NCBI GenBank assembly: GCA_033391075.1
Contig: JAWPMV010000001.1
Coordinates: forward strand, 434,001 to 498,000
Length of the DNA stretch: 64,000 bases
DNA from: Bacteroidia bacterium
GTDB lineage: Bacteria; Bacteroidota; Bacteroidia; J057
Direction of reading: 5' to 3'
In this document: positions 49,848 to 57,607 of the stretch, one piece after another
Position numbering within the stretch: the stretch's first letter is position 1
How the letters are laid out: every line of letters begins with the position of its first letter
Made by a program: the position numbers and the translations under genes
Notes under the pieces: model-generated
Databases searched by the model: none
The model's input: the letters and a program-made list of their open reading frames with translations, nothing else
Told to the model about the DNA's origin: nothing

Positions 49848-52811
49848 GTGTATCTTAATTGTCACACGCGTTTCAGTCTGCGATACGGAGTACTCTCTGT
49901 AGCAGAACTGGTCGAACTTGCTGCTCTTTACGGAATCCCTGCCCTGGCATTAACAGATATACACAATACTTCCGCGGCCTACGACTTTGTGCGTATGTGC
50001 CGAGAAAAAGGAATACATCCCGTATTGGGGATGGAGTTTAGAAATGGTGATGACTTGCTTTATGTAGCATTGGCGAAAAACCTGAAAGGCTTTCAGGAAA
50101 TCAATACTTATTATTCCAAACATGCCCATAAGAAACAGCCCTTTCCGGAGATTGCTCCCTTGTGGTCGGAGGTCTATGTGATCTATCCCTGGCGAAAGCG
50201 AGAACGGACCAGTTTGAGTGAACATGAATTTCTGGGAGTACATCCGAGGGAGATTCGACAGGTTTTACGTTCTCGCTACCATCATCGACAGGATAAATTG
50301 CTGGTGCATCAACCCCTGACTTTCGTGGATAAACGAGGACATAATATTCATCGACTTCTGCGTTCGGTGGATCACAACATCCTGCTCAGCAAGCTAATGA
50401 ACCGTATGCAGGCAGGAGAAGGAGAGGCTTTTGTTCCGCCCAATGAACTGCGGGAGATCTATTCCTCTTACCCCAAAATCCTCTACAATACCGAAAAGCT
50501 GCTCGAAAACTGCAGTTTCCCTTTCATTTTTGAACAGCCTCGTACCCGACAGACCTTTACCGGAGCTAAGTATGACGATATGATTCTGTTGGAGAAGTTG
50601 GCGAAAGAAGGATTGGCGAAACGCTATGGCCCCAATCATGCCGAAGCGCTCAGGCGTATGGAACGAGAACTTGAGATCGTCGAACAGCTGGACTTCAATG
50701 CCTATTTTCTCATTACCTGGGACATGGTGCGCTATGGACAGTCGAGAGGATTTTTCCATGTAGGGCGGGGGAGTGGCGCCAATAGTATTACGGCTTATTG
50801 TCTGGGGATTACGGATGTGGACCCTATTGAATTGGATCTATACTTCGAACGTTTCCTCAATCCTAAACGAACTTCTCCTCCGGATTTTGATATTGATTTT
50901 TCCTGGACGGATCGGGACGATGTGATTGATTATATGATGAAGCGATACCGTTATAGCCATACTTCTTTGTTGGCCACCTACAATCGCTATAAGAATAAGG
51001 GAAGTATCCGTGAGTTGGGGAAAGTTTTTGGGTTGCCCAAAGAAGAAATCGATCTACTGGTCGCCAAAAGAGATCAACCTGATCCGGGCCTGAGTAAATT
51101 GTCCCGGCAGGTTTTGCACTACTCCAAACTCATTTCCGGTTTCCCCAATCACCTAAGCATACATGCCGGAGGAATTTTGATCTCGGATGATCCCATTCAT
51201 GCCTTTACTGCTACCGATCTTCCTCCCAAAGGCTTCCCCATTACGCATTTTGATATGTATGTGGCAGAGGAAATCGGCCTGCATAAGTTTGATGTATTGA
51301 GTCAACGGGGACTGGGGCATATTCGATCTTGTGTGGAAATTGTAGAGGAAAATCAGGGGAAATCCATCGATGTTCATGCGGTCAATCGATTTAAACAGGA
51401 TGAGGATGTGAAGGAAATTTTGCGGAAAGGGCAAACGGTCGGTTGTTTTTATGTGGAGTCGCCAGCCATGCGGGGACTTTTGAGCAAACTTCGTTGTGAT
51501 GATTACCTCACCCTGGTAGCTGCCAGTTCGATCATCCGTCCGGGAGTAGCTCGGTCCGGCATGATGCAAGCCTATATCCGTCGCCACAATGGTGAGTCTT
51601 TCCAATACCCTCACTTCCGCCTCCGTGAATTGCTGCACGATACCTATGGCATCATGGTTTATCAGGAGGATGTAATCAAAGTAGTCAATGGATTTGCGGG
51701 TTTGAGTTTGTCGGAAGCGGATATGTTGAGACGGGCGATGTCAGGAAAGTCTAGAGAGAAAGGAGAATTTGGCGTAGTCAAAGAGCGCTTTTTAACTGCC
51801 TGTCGGGAGAAGGGATACGATGAAGCCATCAGTCAGGAAATCTGGCGGCAAATTGAGAGCTTTGCAGGCTATTCATTTTCCAAGGCTCACTCTGCCAGTT
51901 TCGCCGTCGAAAGCTTTCAAAGCCTCTACCTCAAAGCCCATTATCCCCTCGAATTCATGACGGCTGTGGTCAACAATTTTGGTGGCTTTTATGATACGGA
52001 AATCTATTTGCATGAGGCACATATGTTGGGGGCAAAGATTCATGCCCCCTGTGTGAATACCAGTACCTGGGAGACCCGGATCATTGGCAAGGATATTTAT
52101 CTGGGCTTCATTCACCTCAAGGACATGGATCGAAAGATTGCCCAGGCCATCGAGCCGGAGCGGGGATTTCGAGGCAAATTTGAGGATATGGCTGACTTTG
52201 TAAGGCGCATTCCTTTGAGTGTGGAGCAGTTGACCATTCTGATTCGGATTGGCGCTTTTCGTTTTACCGGCAAAAGTAAACCCCAGCTTTTATGGGAAAT
52301 GCGTTTGCACCTCAAACAGAAAGCTGGCAATAAGCAGGCGGAAGTACTCTTTCTCCCGAAACAACATGATTTTGATTTGCCCGACCTGAAAAGTACGCCC
52401 CTGGAAGATGCCTATGATGAAATGGAGCTGCTGGGTTATCCGATCTGTTCGCCTTTTGATCTGCTCAAACCTTTGCCCCCCAATGCCCAGCACATTTTAT
52501 ACAAAGACTTCCCTAAGTATGTCGGTCGCGTCGTGCGGGTCCTGGGCTACCTTATTTGTACCAAAACGACCGCTACTATTAAGGGGGATCGTATGCAGTT
52601 TGCCAACTTCTTTGACATCAAAGGAGAAATGTTTGACGTAACCCGTTTCCCGAATGTGGTGCATAAATATCCCTTTGTTGGGCGAGGGATTTACCTGATT
52701 ACGGGAAAAGTGGTGGACGAATTTGGCCACTTTTCGATCGAGATGACGGAAATGCGAAAATGGTTGTATCTGCCTGATCCGAGGCAGGAAGATGAGCGAG
52801 TGGGGGTGTAG
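49848..52811 (+). CDS. DNA polymerase III alpha subunit, shorter second-type (DnaE2-like, error-prone)
   Basis: 987 residues, clearly shorter than the replicative DnaE of this phylum. Starts at GTG 49848 (an in-frame stop lies two codons upstream). The PHP domain at the N-terminus (YLNCHTRFSLRYGVLSVAEL, IPALALTDIHNTS) has few of the metal-binding His residues. The polymerase core has HVGRGSGANSITAYCLGITDVDP, PPDFDIDF with the catalytic aspartates, and a fingers domain; a helix-hairpin-helix and OB-fold region closes the protein (GYPICSPFDLL, VLGYLICTKTTATIKGDRMQ). Divergent dinB suggests a translesion pair like the ImuB/DnaE2 systems, but no imuA is present here. Confidence 0.88.
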   Translation: MYLNCHTRFSLRYGVLSVAELVELAALYGIPALALTDIHNTSAAYDFVRMCREKGIHPVLGMEFRNGDDLLYVALAKNLKGFQEINTYYSKHAHKKQPFPEIAPLWSEVYVIYPWRKRERTSLSEHEFLGVHPREIRQVLRSRYHHRQDKLLVHQPLTFVDKRGHNIHRLLRSVDHNILLSKLMNRMQAGEGEAFVPPNELREIYSSYPKILYNTEKLLENCSFPFIFEQPRTRQTFTGAKYDDMILLEKLAKEGLAKRYGPNHAEALRRMERELEIVEQLDFNAYFLITWDMVRYGQSRGFFHVGRGSGANSITAYCLGITDVDPIELDLYFERFLNPKRTSPPDFDIDFSWTDRDDVIDYMMKRYRYSHTSLLATYNRYKNKGSIRELGKVFGLPKEEIDLLVAKRDQPDPGLSKLSRQVLHYSKLISGFPNHLSIHAGGILISDDPIHAFTATDLPPKGFPITHFDMYVAEEIGLHKFDVLSQRGLGHIRSCVEIVEENQGKSIDVHAVNRFKQDEDVKEILRKGQTVGCFYVESPAMRGLLSKLRCDDYLTLVAASSIIRPGVARSGMMQAYIRRHNGESFQYPHFRLRELLHDTYGIMVYQEDVIKVVNGFAGLSLSEADMLRRAMSGKSREKGEFGVVKERFLTACREKGYDEAISQEIWRQIESFAGYSFSKAHSASFAVESFQSLYLKAHYPLEFMTAVVNNFGGFYDTEIYLHEAHMLGAKIHAPCVNTSTWETRIIGKDIYLGFIHLKDMDRKIAQAIEPERGFRGKFEDMADFVRRIPLSVEQLTILIRIGAFRFTGKSKPQLLWEMRLHLKQKAGNKQAEVLFLPKQHDFDLPDLKSTPLEDAYDEMELLGYPICSPFDLLKPLPPNAQHILYKDFPKYVGRVVRVLGYLICTKTTATIKGDRMQFANFFDIKGEMFDVTRFPNVVHKYPFVGRGIYLITGKVVDEFGHFSIEMTEMRKWLYLPDPRQEDERVGV

Positions 52812-52815
52812 AATT

Positions 52816-53181
52816 CTAAGACTTTAGAATCAATTCTGCATCAATATTTAATTTGGTATATAAAGCCTTTGCGAGGTCAAAAGTCAGTTTCCGCTTCCCA
52901 CGGAGGATTTCACTAATACGAGAAGGAGTCGTGCCCAGCATTTCTGCAACATCTTTTTGTTTTAGCTTTCGCTGGTACATGCGGAGTTCAATCATCTCTG
53001 TCAGGGTATTAGGCTTAAAAGAATAATTGAGTTCTTCGTATTCTGCAACCATATCAGATAGTTCATCCAGTTCCTGATATTCTTTGGATTGAGGATCAGT
53101 ATCATTGCCAACGATCTTCAGCAGGTCTTCCATTCTGGCAAGGCCCTTTTCATAACTGACTTTATCCGTAATTTTCTTCAT
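52816..53181 (-). CDS. higA: HigA-type antitoxin with XRE helix-turn-helix
   Basis: 121 residues. The N-terminal half is helical (KGLARMEDLLKIVGNDTDPQ), and the C-terminal half carries the helix-turn-helix (ELRMYQRKLKQKDVAEMLGTTPSRISEILRGKRKLTFDLAKALYTK region, about 65-112). This domain order is that of HigA proteins partnered with HigB_toxin family toxins. It neutralises HigB and represses the operon by binding the palindrome upstream of higB. It starts nine bases after the higB stop; the toxin gene comes first, as usual for HigBA. Its end is four bases from the convergent dnaE end. Confidence 0.88.
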   Translation of the reverse strand: MKKITDKVSYEKGLARMEDLLKIVGNDTDPQSKEYQELDELSDMVAEYEELNYSFKPNTLTEMIELRMYQRKLKQKDVAEMLGTTPSRISEILRGKRKLTFDLAKALYTKLNIDAELILKS

Positions 53182-53190
53182 TTCTCTTCT

Positions 53191-53487
53191 TTAAACTGTG
53201 CTGGCATCTTTCAATTTATCATACGCTGCATGAGTCCCAATAAATCTTATATAAACCTTTTGGGAAGCAAAAATGATAATGGCTATTAGCCGAAAGTTAT
53301 TTCCCCCAATATTGAAAACAAACCGACTGTTCCCAACATAATCAACCGAGTTAAAATCTCGCTTAATATCTGCTAACGTTTTCCAACTAGCCTTTTTGGT
53401 GACTTCATACCAAAGCAATAAGGGAATTTTAGCCTGTGCATGTCTATCAGAGTATTCCTTGAGAACTCTTGGGGTAACAACTCTCAT
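53191..53487 (-). CDS. higB: HigB-type toxin, ribosome-dependent mRNA interferase
   Basis: 98 residues, usual size. MRVVTPRVLKEYSDRHAQAK, LLLWYEVTKKASWKTLADIKRDFNSVDYVGNSRFVFNIGGNNFRLIA and the end VYIRFIGTHAAYDKL are the HigB_toxin (RelE superfamily) signature, with the basic and His residues of GGNNFRLI and GTHAAYD. It cleaves translated mRNA when HigA is lost, causing growth arrest. It heads the operon; the operator at 53508-53526 lies 21 bases before its start. Confidence 0.9.
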   Translation of the reverse strand: MRVVTPRVLKEYSDRHAQAKIPLLLWYEVTKKASWKTLADIKRDFNSVDYVGNSRFVFNIGGNNFRLIAIIIFASQKVYIRFIGTHAAYDKLKDASTV

Positions 53488-53507
53488 ACAAAAGTATATA
53501 CCTCAAA

Positions 53508-53526
53508 AATAGAATAAAGTTCTATT
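53508..53526 (-). promoter_or_regulatory. Operator palindrome of higBA
   Basis: AATAGAA-TAAAG-TTCTATT is a perfect 7+7 inverted repeat; a further half site (TTCTATTT, 53540-53547) follows. The likely ligand is the HigA antitoxin, alone or with HigB. Confidence 0.65.
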
Positions 53527-53572
53527 AAATGGAATTTTGTTCTATTTAATTTGGTTCCGCTTCGGACACTAC

Positions 53573-53944
53573 CTACACATGCTGATCAATCAAAATTACA
53601 TTTCCATCCGGATCAACAATTGAAAAACTCGCAGGCCCAGTGCTACTTTCATCTACTTCTTTCCCCGGAGCAATTCCTTTGCTTTTTAGCTCTTTTTGAA
53701 TCTCACGGATATCGTCATAGCTCTCCAATGCCTGAGCACTTTGGTCCCAGCCCGGATTGAAAGTGAGGATGTTGTTTTCAAACATACCCTGGAACAAACC
53801 GATGACGGTATCCTCATTTTTCATGATGAGGTAATTTCGCTCGATATCGCCGGCATATACCTGGAAGCCCAGAGACTCATAAAAAGCTTTGGATTTGTGG
53901 ATGTCTTTTACGCTAAGGCTGACCGAAAATGCTCCTAATTTCAT
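53573..53944 (-). CDS. VOC-superfamily (glyoxalase/dioxygenase fold) protein
   Basis: 123 residues from ATG 53944; the longer frame back to 54082 lies in repeat DNA and is not used. It begins MKLGAFSVSLSVKDIHKSKAFYESLGFQVY, the typical first beta-alpha-beta unit, and ends FSIVDPDGNVILIDQHV. A central MKNEDTVIGLFQGMF segment follows the second strand. VOC proteins dimerise to form metal sites used in isomerases, dioxygenases and antibiotic-binding proteins. The metal ligands cannot be fixed from sequence alone and the substrate is unknown. Confidence 0.82.
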   Translation of the reverse strand: MKLGAFSVSLSVKDIHKSKAFYESLGFQVYAGDIERNYLIMKNEDTVIGLFQGMFENNILTFNPGWDQSAQALESYDDIREIQKELKSKGIAPGKEVDESSTGPASFSIVDPDGNVILIDQHV

Positions 53945-54025
53945 GTTTTTATTTATTGTATTGACTTTTTTAAAAGTCGCAAATAGGTACACGATAAGCA
54001 AAGTATATTTTATACGGTTCTTCAG

Positions 54026-54860
54026 GAACCCCTCCGCGCTAGCAAACCTCCCCTTATTCGACGAATAATGGGAGGTGCTCATTCCAGCTCCATTTACACT
54101 GCCGCGTCATTGCGAGGTCAGAATTTGGCCGAAGCAATCTCCTTGGCTCGAATAATCTTTTTAGGTCAAGGGGATTGCTTCTCCTTTGTCAAAGCCTCGC
54201 AATGACAGTTTGTTTGGAGTGTTGATGCTATACGTAAATTTAATTCTCCAATTGCCGCATGCGTGTGGTTTCCCTGGACCCCTCCGCACCAGCCAAGCTC
54301 CCCTTATCCGCGGAAAAATGGGAGGGGCGCATTCCAGATCCATTTATACAGCCGTGTCATTGCGAGGTCAAAATTTGGCCGAAGCAATCTCCTTGGCTCG
54401 AATACTCTTTTTTAGGTCAAGGGGATTGCTTCTCCTTTGTCAAAGCCTCGCAATGACAGTTTGTTTGGAGTGTTGATGCTATACGTAAATTTAATTCTCC
54501 AATTGCCGCATGCGTGTGGTTTCCCTGGACCCCTCCGCTCCAGCCAAGCTCCCCTTATCCGCGGAAAAATGGAAGGGGCGCATTCCAGATCCATTTATAC
54601 AGCCGTGTCATTGCGAGGTCAAAATTTGGCCGAAGCAATCTCCTTGGCTCGAATACTCTTTTTTAGATCAAGGGGATTGCTTCGCCTTTGTCAAAGGCTC
54701 GCAATGACAGTTTGTTTGGAGTGTTAATGCTATGGGTAAATTTAATTTCCCAATTGCCTTATGCGCGTGGTTTCCCTTATTCTGCGCAAAAAGGGAAAGG
54801 GGGCTTTGCGGGGAAGGGTTTACAACACTTAGCCGTACGCGGCTCGTTTCCTGAAACTCT
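54026..54860. repeat. Tandem 251-bp repeat, three copies plus a partial fourth
   Basis: Copies begin near 54026 (older, diverged), 54276 and 54527, with a degraded fourth from about 54775. Copies 2 and 3 are almost identical (period exactly 251). Each contains a hairpin (CTCCCCTTATCCGCGGAAAA region), TCATTGCGAGGTCA, GAAGCAATCTCCTTGGC, then TCAAGGGGATTGCTTC and CCTCGCAATGACA, the same palindromic module as at 17149-17313, followed by GTTTGTTTGGAGTGTTGATG and ACGTAAATTTAATTCTCC. The repeated open frames seen on both strands arise from the period and are not genes. The whole 960-base gap between the VOC and hydrolase genes is filled by it. Confidence 0.92.
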
Positions 54861-54906
54861 GTACTCTCAGATTCAAAAACCCGAGACTATGAAAACCTCT
54901 TATTAC

Positions 54907-56331
54907 CTACTCAAAAGGCACAGGCTCCAATTCTATCTTCCGATCACTCACATCTTCGCCTGCAAAGAAATCCACGACCAATTGCTGCAATTCTTCTGAT
55001 AGCATAAAGAGATTGTGTCCGGCATGATCCAGAATGACATGATGACCATTTTTGAAGTTTTTGGCGATTTCTTTTGCCGCAGATACGTAGGTCCGTCCGT
55101 CCAGCATGCCACTCACGAGTAAGGCTTTTACCTTATTCTTTTTCTGTACGCGAAATTCATCCGGCAGCATGGGAAAGACGTCTGCATTCATCCAGTCATA
55201 CATGATAAAACTCAGTGCGGGGCCATAGGTAGTAGTCTCTCGCTCGGCTTTGATTTGGGCATTCCTTTCGGCACTCATCCCGCTACTCATGTCCATGGCA
55301 AAGGCCATAGGATTCATACGACTGAGGGCAAATTGCTTGATCTGAAGCATACGAGGAGCGATGCTGCTATAATCACCTTCATACATCTCGGAATAGATGC
55401 GTGCATACTTTTTGATGTCCCAGGGATCACGGAGATACATATTAGCCATGAGTACCTGTAGTTCAAAATTGTTGAAACCAACCGTCTGGCTTTTGCCACG
55501 TTTGTCTTCGAATGTGAGTATAACAGGCTCCTGTTTTAATTTGTCATGAACATAGTTGATCTTTTCTCTCAGGTTTGGATACTTGGGTTCGAAGCCATAA
55601 TTGTCTTTCGCCCGTTCGCAGAGCATATTGATAAAGGCTTCGGTATTGGAAGGAAGTTTGATGGTATGGTCAGGACCTTCCATACTCGCAATGACCGCCC
55701 GATCAATATTTTCCTCAAACAATCGGATGTACTCAAAACTCAAATGTGAACCATAACTGATGCCCCAAATGGAAATTTTGTCCTCTCCCAGGGCCTTTCT
55801 CAGATCATCAATGTCATGGGCATTTTCGGTGGTGTTATAGGCTTCGAGCTTAGCTCCGGCATCTTTGCAGGCGGTCTTCATGGCCTCTATATTGTCCAGA
55901 GAGATTTTTACATAGGTTTCTCTATCCATAGGCTTGCTTGCATCCAGAGGCGTCATAGAAACAAAGCTGGGCAAGGAATTGGACCAACCGGTACCTCTTT
56001 GGTCGTAGGCAATCACATCGGCGACTTCCCGCAATTTCATAAATAAGTCGAAGCGGGCACTTCTAGCCGTTTGAATTCCAGAGCCTCCGGGGCCTCCCGC
56101 CAGGTAGACGATGGGTGAGCCCGGATTGGGATTGGTGCTTTTGAATCGGATGAAAGAGATTTTTATCTCGCGAGAATCGGGATTTGATCTATCCTCAGGA
56201 ACCATAAAGGTTCCCAATTCTGCCTGAACCGTGTCTTTGCTTCGGGAAACAAATTCGTAGTCCCTGATTTTAAGGTCCTGAGCCGTCATAAGTGTGGGGA
56301 GTAAGAGGAAGAAAAAAGTAAAAGCGCGCAT
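54907..56331 (-). CDS. Secreted alpha/beta-fold hydrolase, S33 (proline iminopeptidase/TAP-like) family
   Basis: 474 residues with a signal peptide (about 1-17, TLMTAQD). The alpha/beta fold shows VYLAGGPGGSGIQ (oxyanion loop, HGGPG-like), VIAYDQRGTGWSNS, IWGISYGSHLSFEY (nucleophile elbow GISYGS), then ALLVSGMLDGRTYVSAA (acid) and VILDHAGHNLF (base), so the Ser-Asp-His triad is complete. The SNSLPSF and long helical lid (about 215-360) are typical of TAP-like S33 peptidases that release N-terminal residues or small amides from peptides. It is exported to the periplasm or beyond. It is a single gene. Confidence 0.85.
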   Translation of the reverse strand: MRAFTFFFLLLPTLMTAQDLKIRDYEFVSRSKDTVQAELGTFMVPEDRSNPDSREIKISFIRFKSTNPNPGSPIVYLAGGPGGSGIQTARSARFDLFMKLREVADVIAYDQRGTGWSNSLPSFVSMTPLDASKPMDRETYVKISLDNIEAMKTACKDAGAKLEAYNTTENAHDIDDLRKALGEDKISIWGISYGSHLSFEYIRLFEENIDRAVIASMEGPDHTIKLPSNTEAFINMLCERAKDNYGFEPKYPNLREKINYVHDKLKQEPVILTFEDKRGKSQTVGFNNFELQVLMANMYLRDPWDIKKYARIYSEMYEGDYSSIAPRMLQIKQFALSRMNPMAFAMDMSSGMSAERNAQIKAERETTTYGPALSFIMYDWMNADVFPMLPDEFRVQKKNKVKALLVSGMLDGRTYVSAAKEIAKNFKNGHHVILDHAGHNLFMLSEELQQLVVDFFAGEDVSDRKIELEPVPFE

Positions 56332-56461
56332 GTACAGCTATTAGGTGTTGAATGAAAGAAGTAATTCTAAAGATGGGATAAGATGGGAAGAGTTGGAAAA
56401 AACGTATATAAAAAGAGCCCACCTCAATGGCAGGCCCTTGACATTCCCTATATGTACCGTA

Positions 56462-57463
56462 TCAATTCTTTTTCTCTGCGGCGACTTGAGCAGGTGATTG
56501 CATACGCATGAGTTCTCCGAAAATATTTCCATCTACATTGGAAGGAAGAACAGCAATCTGAACTTTAGAGGCGAGTTCTTTATTGACCATATAAGAGGCA
56601 TAGGTCGGATTCTCAGCACAAATTTTGGCGATTTGCAACTCCTTATCGATCCCCACCTGATCAAAGGCTTTTTGCTTTTCTACTTCGATCATCTCCAATT
56701 CTCTTTTGTGTTCGGCTTCTGCCTTTTTCAGGGCACGTACTTTTTTTACATCTGCTTCGGCCAGTAATTCTGCTTTTCGGGCTTCTGCATAGGATTGCTT
56801 TTCTGTGACCTGTCTTTGCGTTTCTGCTTTGGCGAGTTCTGTCTTACGACGAATCTCTTCTGTGTTTGCCTGAATCTTTTGGAGTTTGCCTTCCATACGG
56901 GCGCGCTCTATGGCAATTTCTCCATCGGCAGTGGCTTTTTTGCGATTGGCTTCTGCTGCGGCCAACTCGACTTCATTTCTTTGGCGAATAGCTTCCAGTT
57001 CGCGTTCTTTCATGCCGGAAGCTTCGAGGGCAGTTGTATAGGTTTTGGGGAAATAAATCTCGGGGATGATGACTTCTTCTATGGATACTCCGGCTTCTCC
57101 CAATTCATTTTGGAAAGCTTCTTTTATATCCAGGATAAACTTTTGCCTCCAGGGGCCAAAAACGGAATCAACAGAAGTATAAGGATTGGCTACCTTATTA
57201 GCGAGTTCGCGACTACGAGGAGCCAGGATCAGGGTATCAAAGGAAGTGGGATGCGCAAATTGTGTGTGAAAGGCGACCACATCATCAATGCGCCAACGAA
57301 TAGAGATATCGAGATCGAGGGGAACTCCATCGCCTAGTCGGACAGATTTTAAGCTGGACTGGAAGAGTTGGTCGCGGAGTTCAAGATTGGTGTTTTCTGT
57401 TTGTTGGCAAGCGGAAGCAAAGAGCCATACTAGCAAGATCGAAAGCAAAATTTTTGTGTGCAT
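56462..57463 (-). CDS. SPFH/prohibitin-domain lipoprotein
   Basis: 333 residues. The leader MHTKILLSILLVWLFASAC ends in a lipobox with Cys19, then QQTENTN. An SPFH/band-7 domain follows (about 40-165: VPLDLDISIRWRIDDVVAFH, IILPEIYFPKTY-like). Residues about 165-285 are a charged Ala/Glu/Lys coiled coil (EAIRQRNEVELAAAEANRKKATAD, KRELEMIEVEKQKAF), and the C-terminus ends GNIFGELMRMQSPAQVAAEKK. Most SPFH proteins are held by an N-terminal membrane helix; a lipid anchor would place this one in the periplasm. A perfect palindrome CCTATATATATAGG (57521-57534) lies 58 bases upstream. Confidence 0.82.
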   Translation of the reverse strand: MHTKILLSILLVWLFASACQQTENTNLELRDQLFQSSLKSVRLGDGVPLDLDISIRWRIDDVVAFHTQFAHPTSFDTLILAPRSRELANKVANPYTSVDSVFGPWRQKFILDIKEAFQNELGEAGVSIEEVIIPEIYFPKTYTTALEASGMKERELEAIRQRNEVELAAAEANRKKATADGEIAIERARMEGKLQKIQANTEEIRRKTELAKAETQRQVTEKQSYAEARKAELLAEADVKKVRALKKAEAEHKRELEMIEVEKQKAFDQVGIDKELQIAKICAENPTYASYMVNKELASKVQIAVLPSNVDGNIFGELMRMQSPAQVAAEKKN

Positions 57464-57607
57464 GATATTGAGGTTAATAGGTTACAAATGATTGACTCAA
57501 ATCACGCAATCTTCTCGCCTATATATATAGGACTTTGATCAAGTGCGATGCTTTACACAAGAACTGTCCTACTTGATCGAGAATGTGCAGGGATGGCTCT
57601 TAGCTTT

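Noticed and set aside
48440-53487. dinB-dnaE-higBA as a defence island
   Set aside because: Two polymerases and one toxin-antitoxin pair are ordinary chromosomal genes; no nuclease, methylase or phage-sensing gene is present.
53489-53496. TACTTTTG, an exact -7 box on the minus strand before higB
   Set aside because: It ends two bases before the higB ATG, so transcription would start inside the gene; no -33 at the right distance.
54161-54727. Sets of identical ORFs on both strands, 251 bases apart
   Set aside because: They follow the period of the tandem repeat and carry no protein signature.
54026-54860. Possible CRISPR array
   Set aside because: Units of 251 bp with no short repeat/variable spacer pattern and no cas genes in the window.
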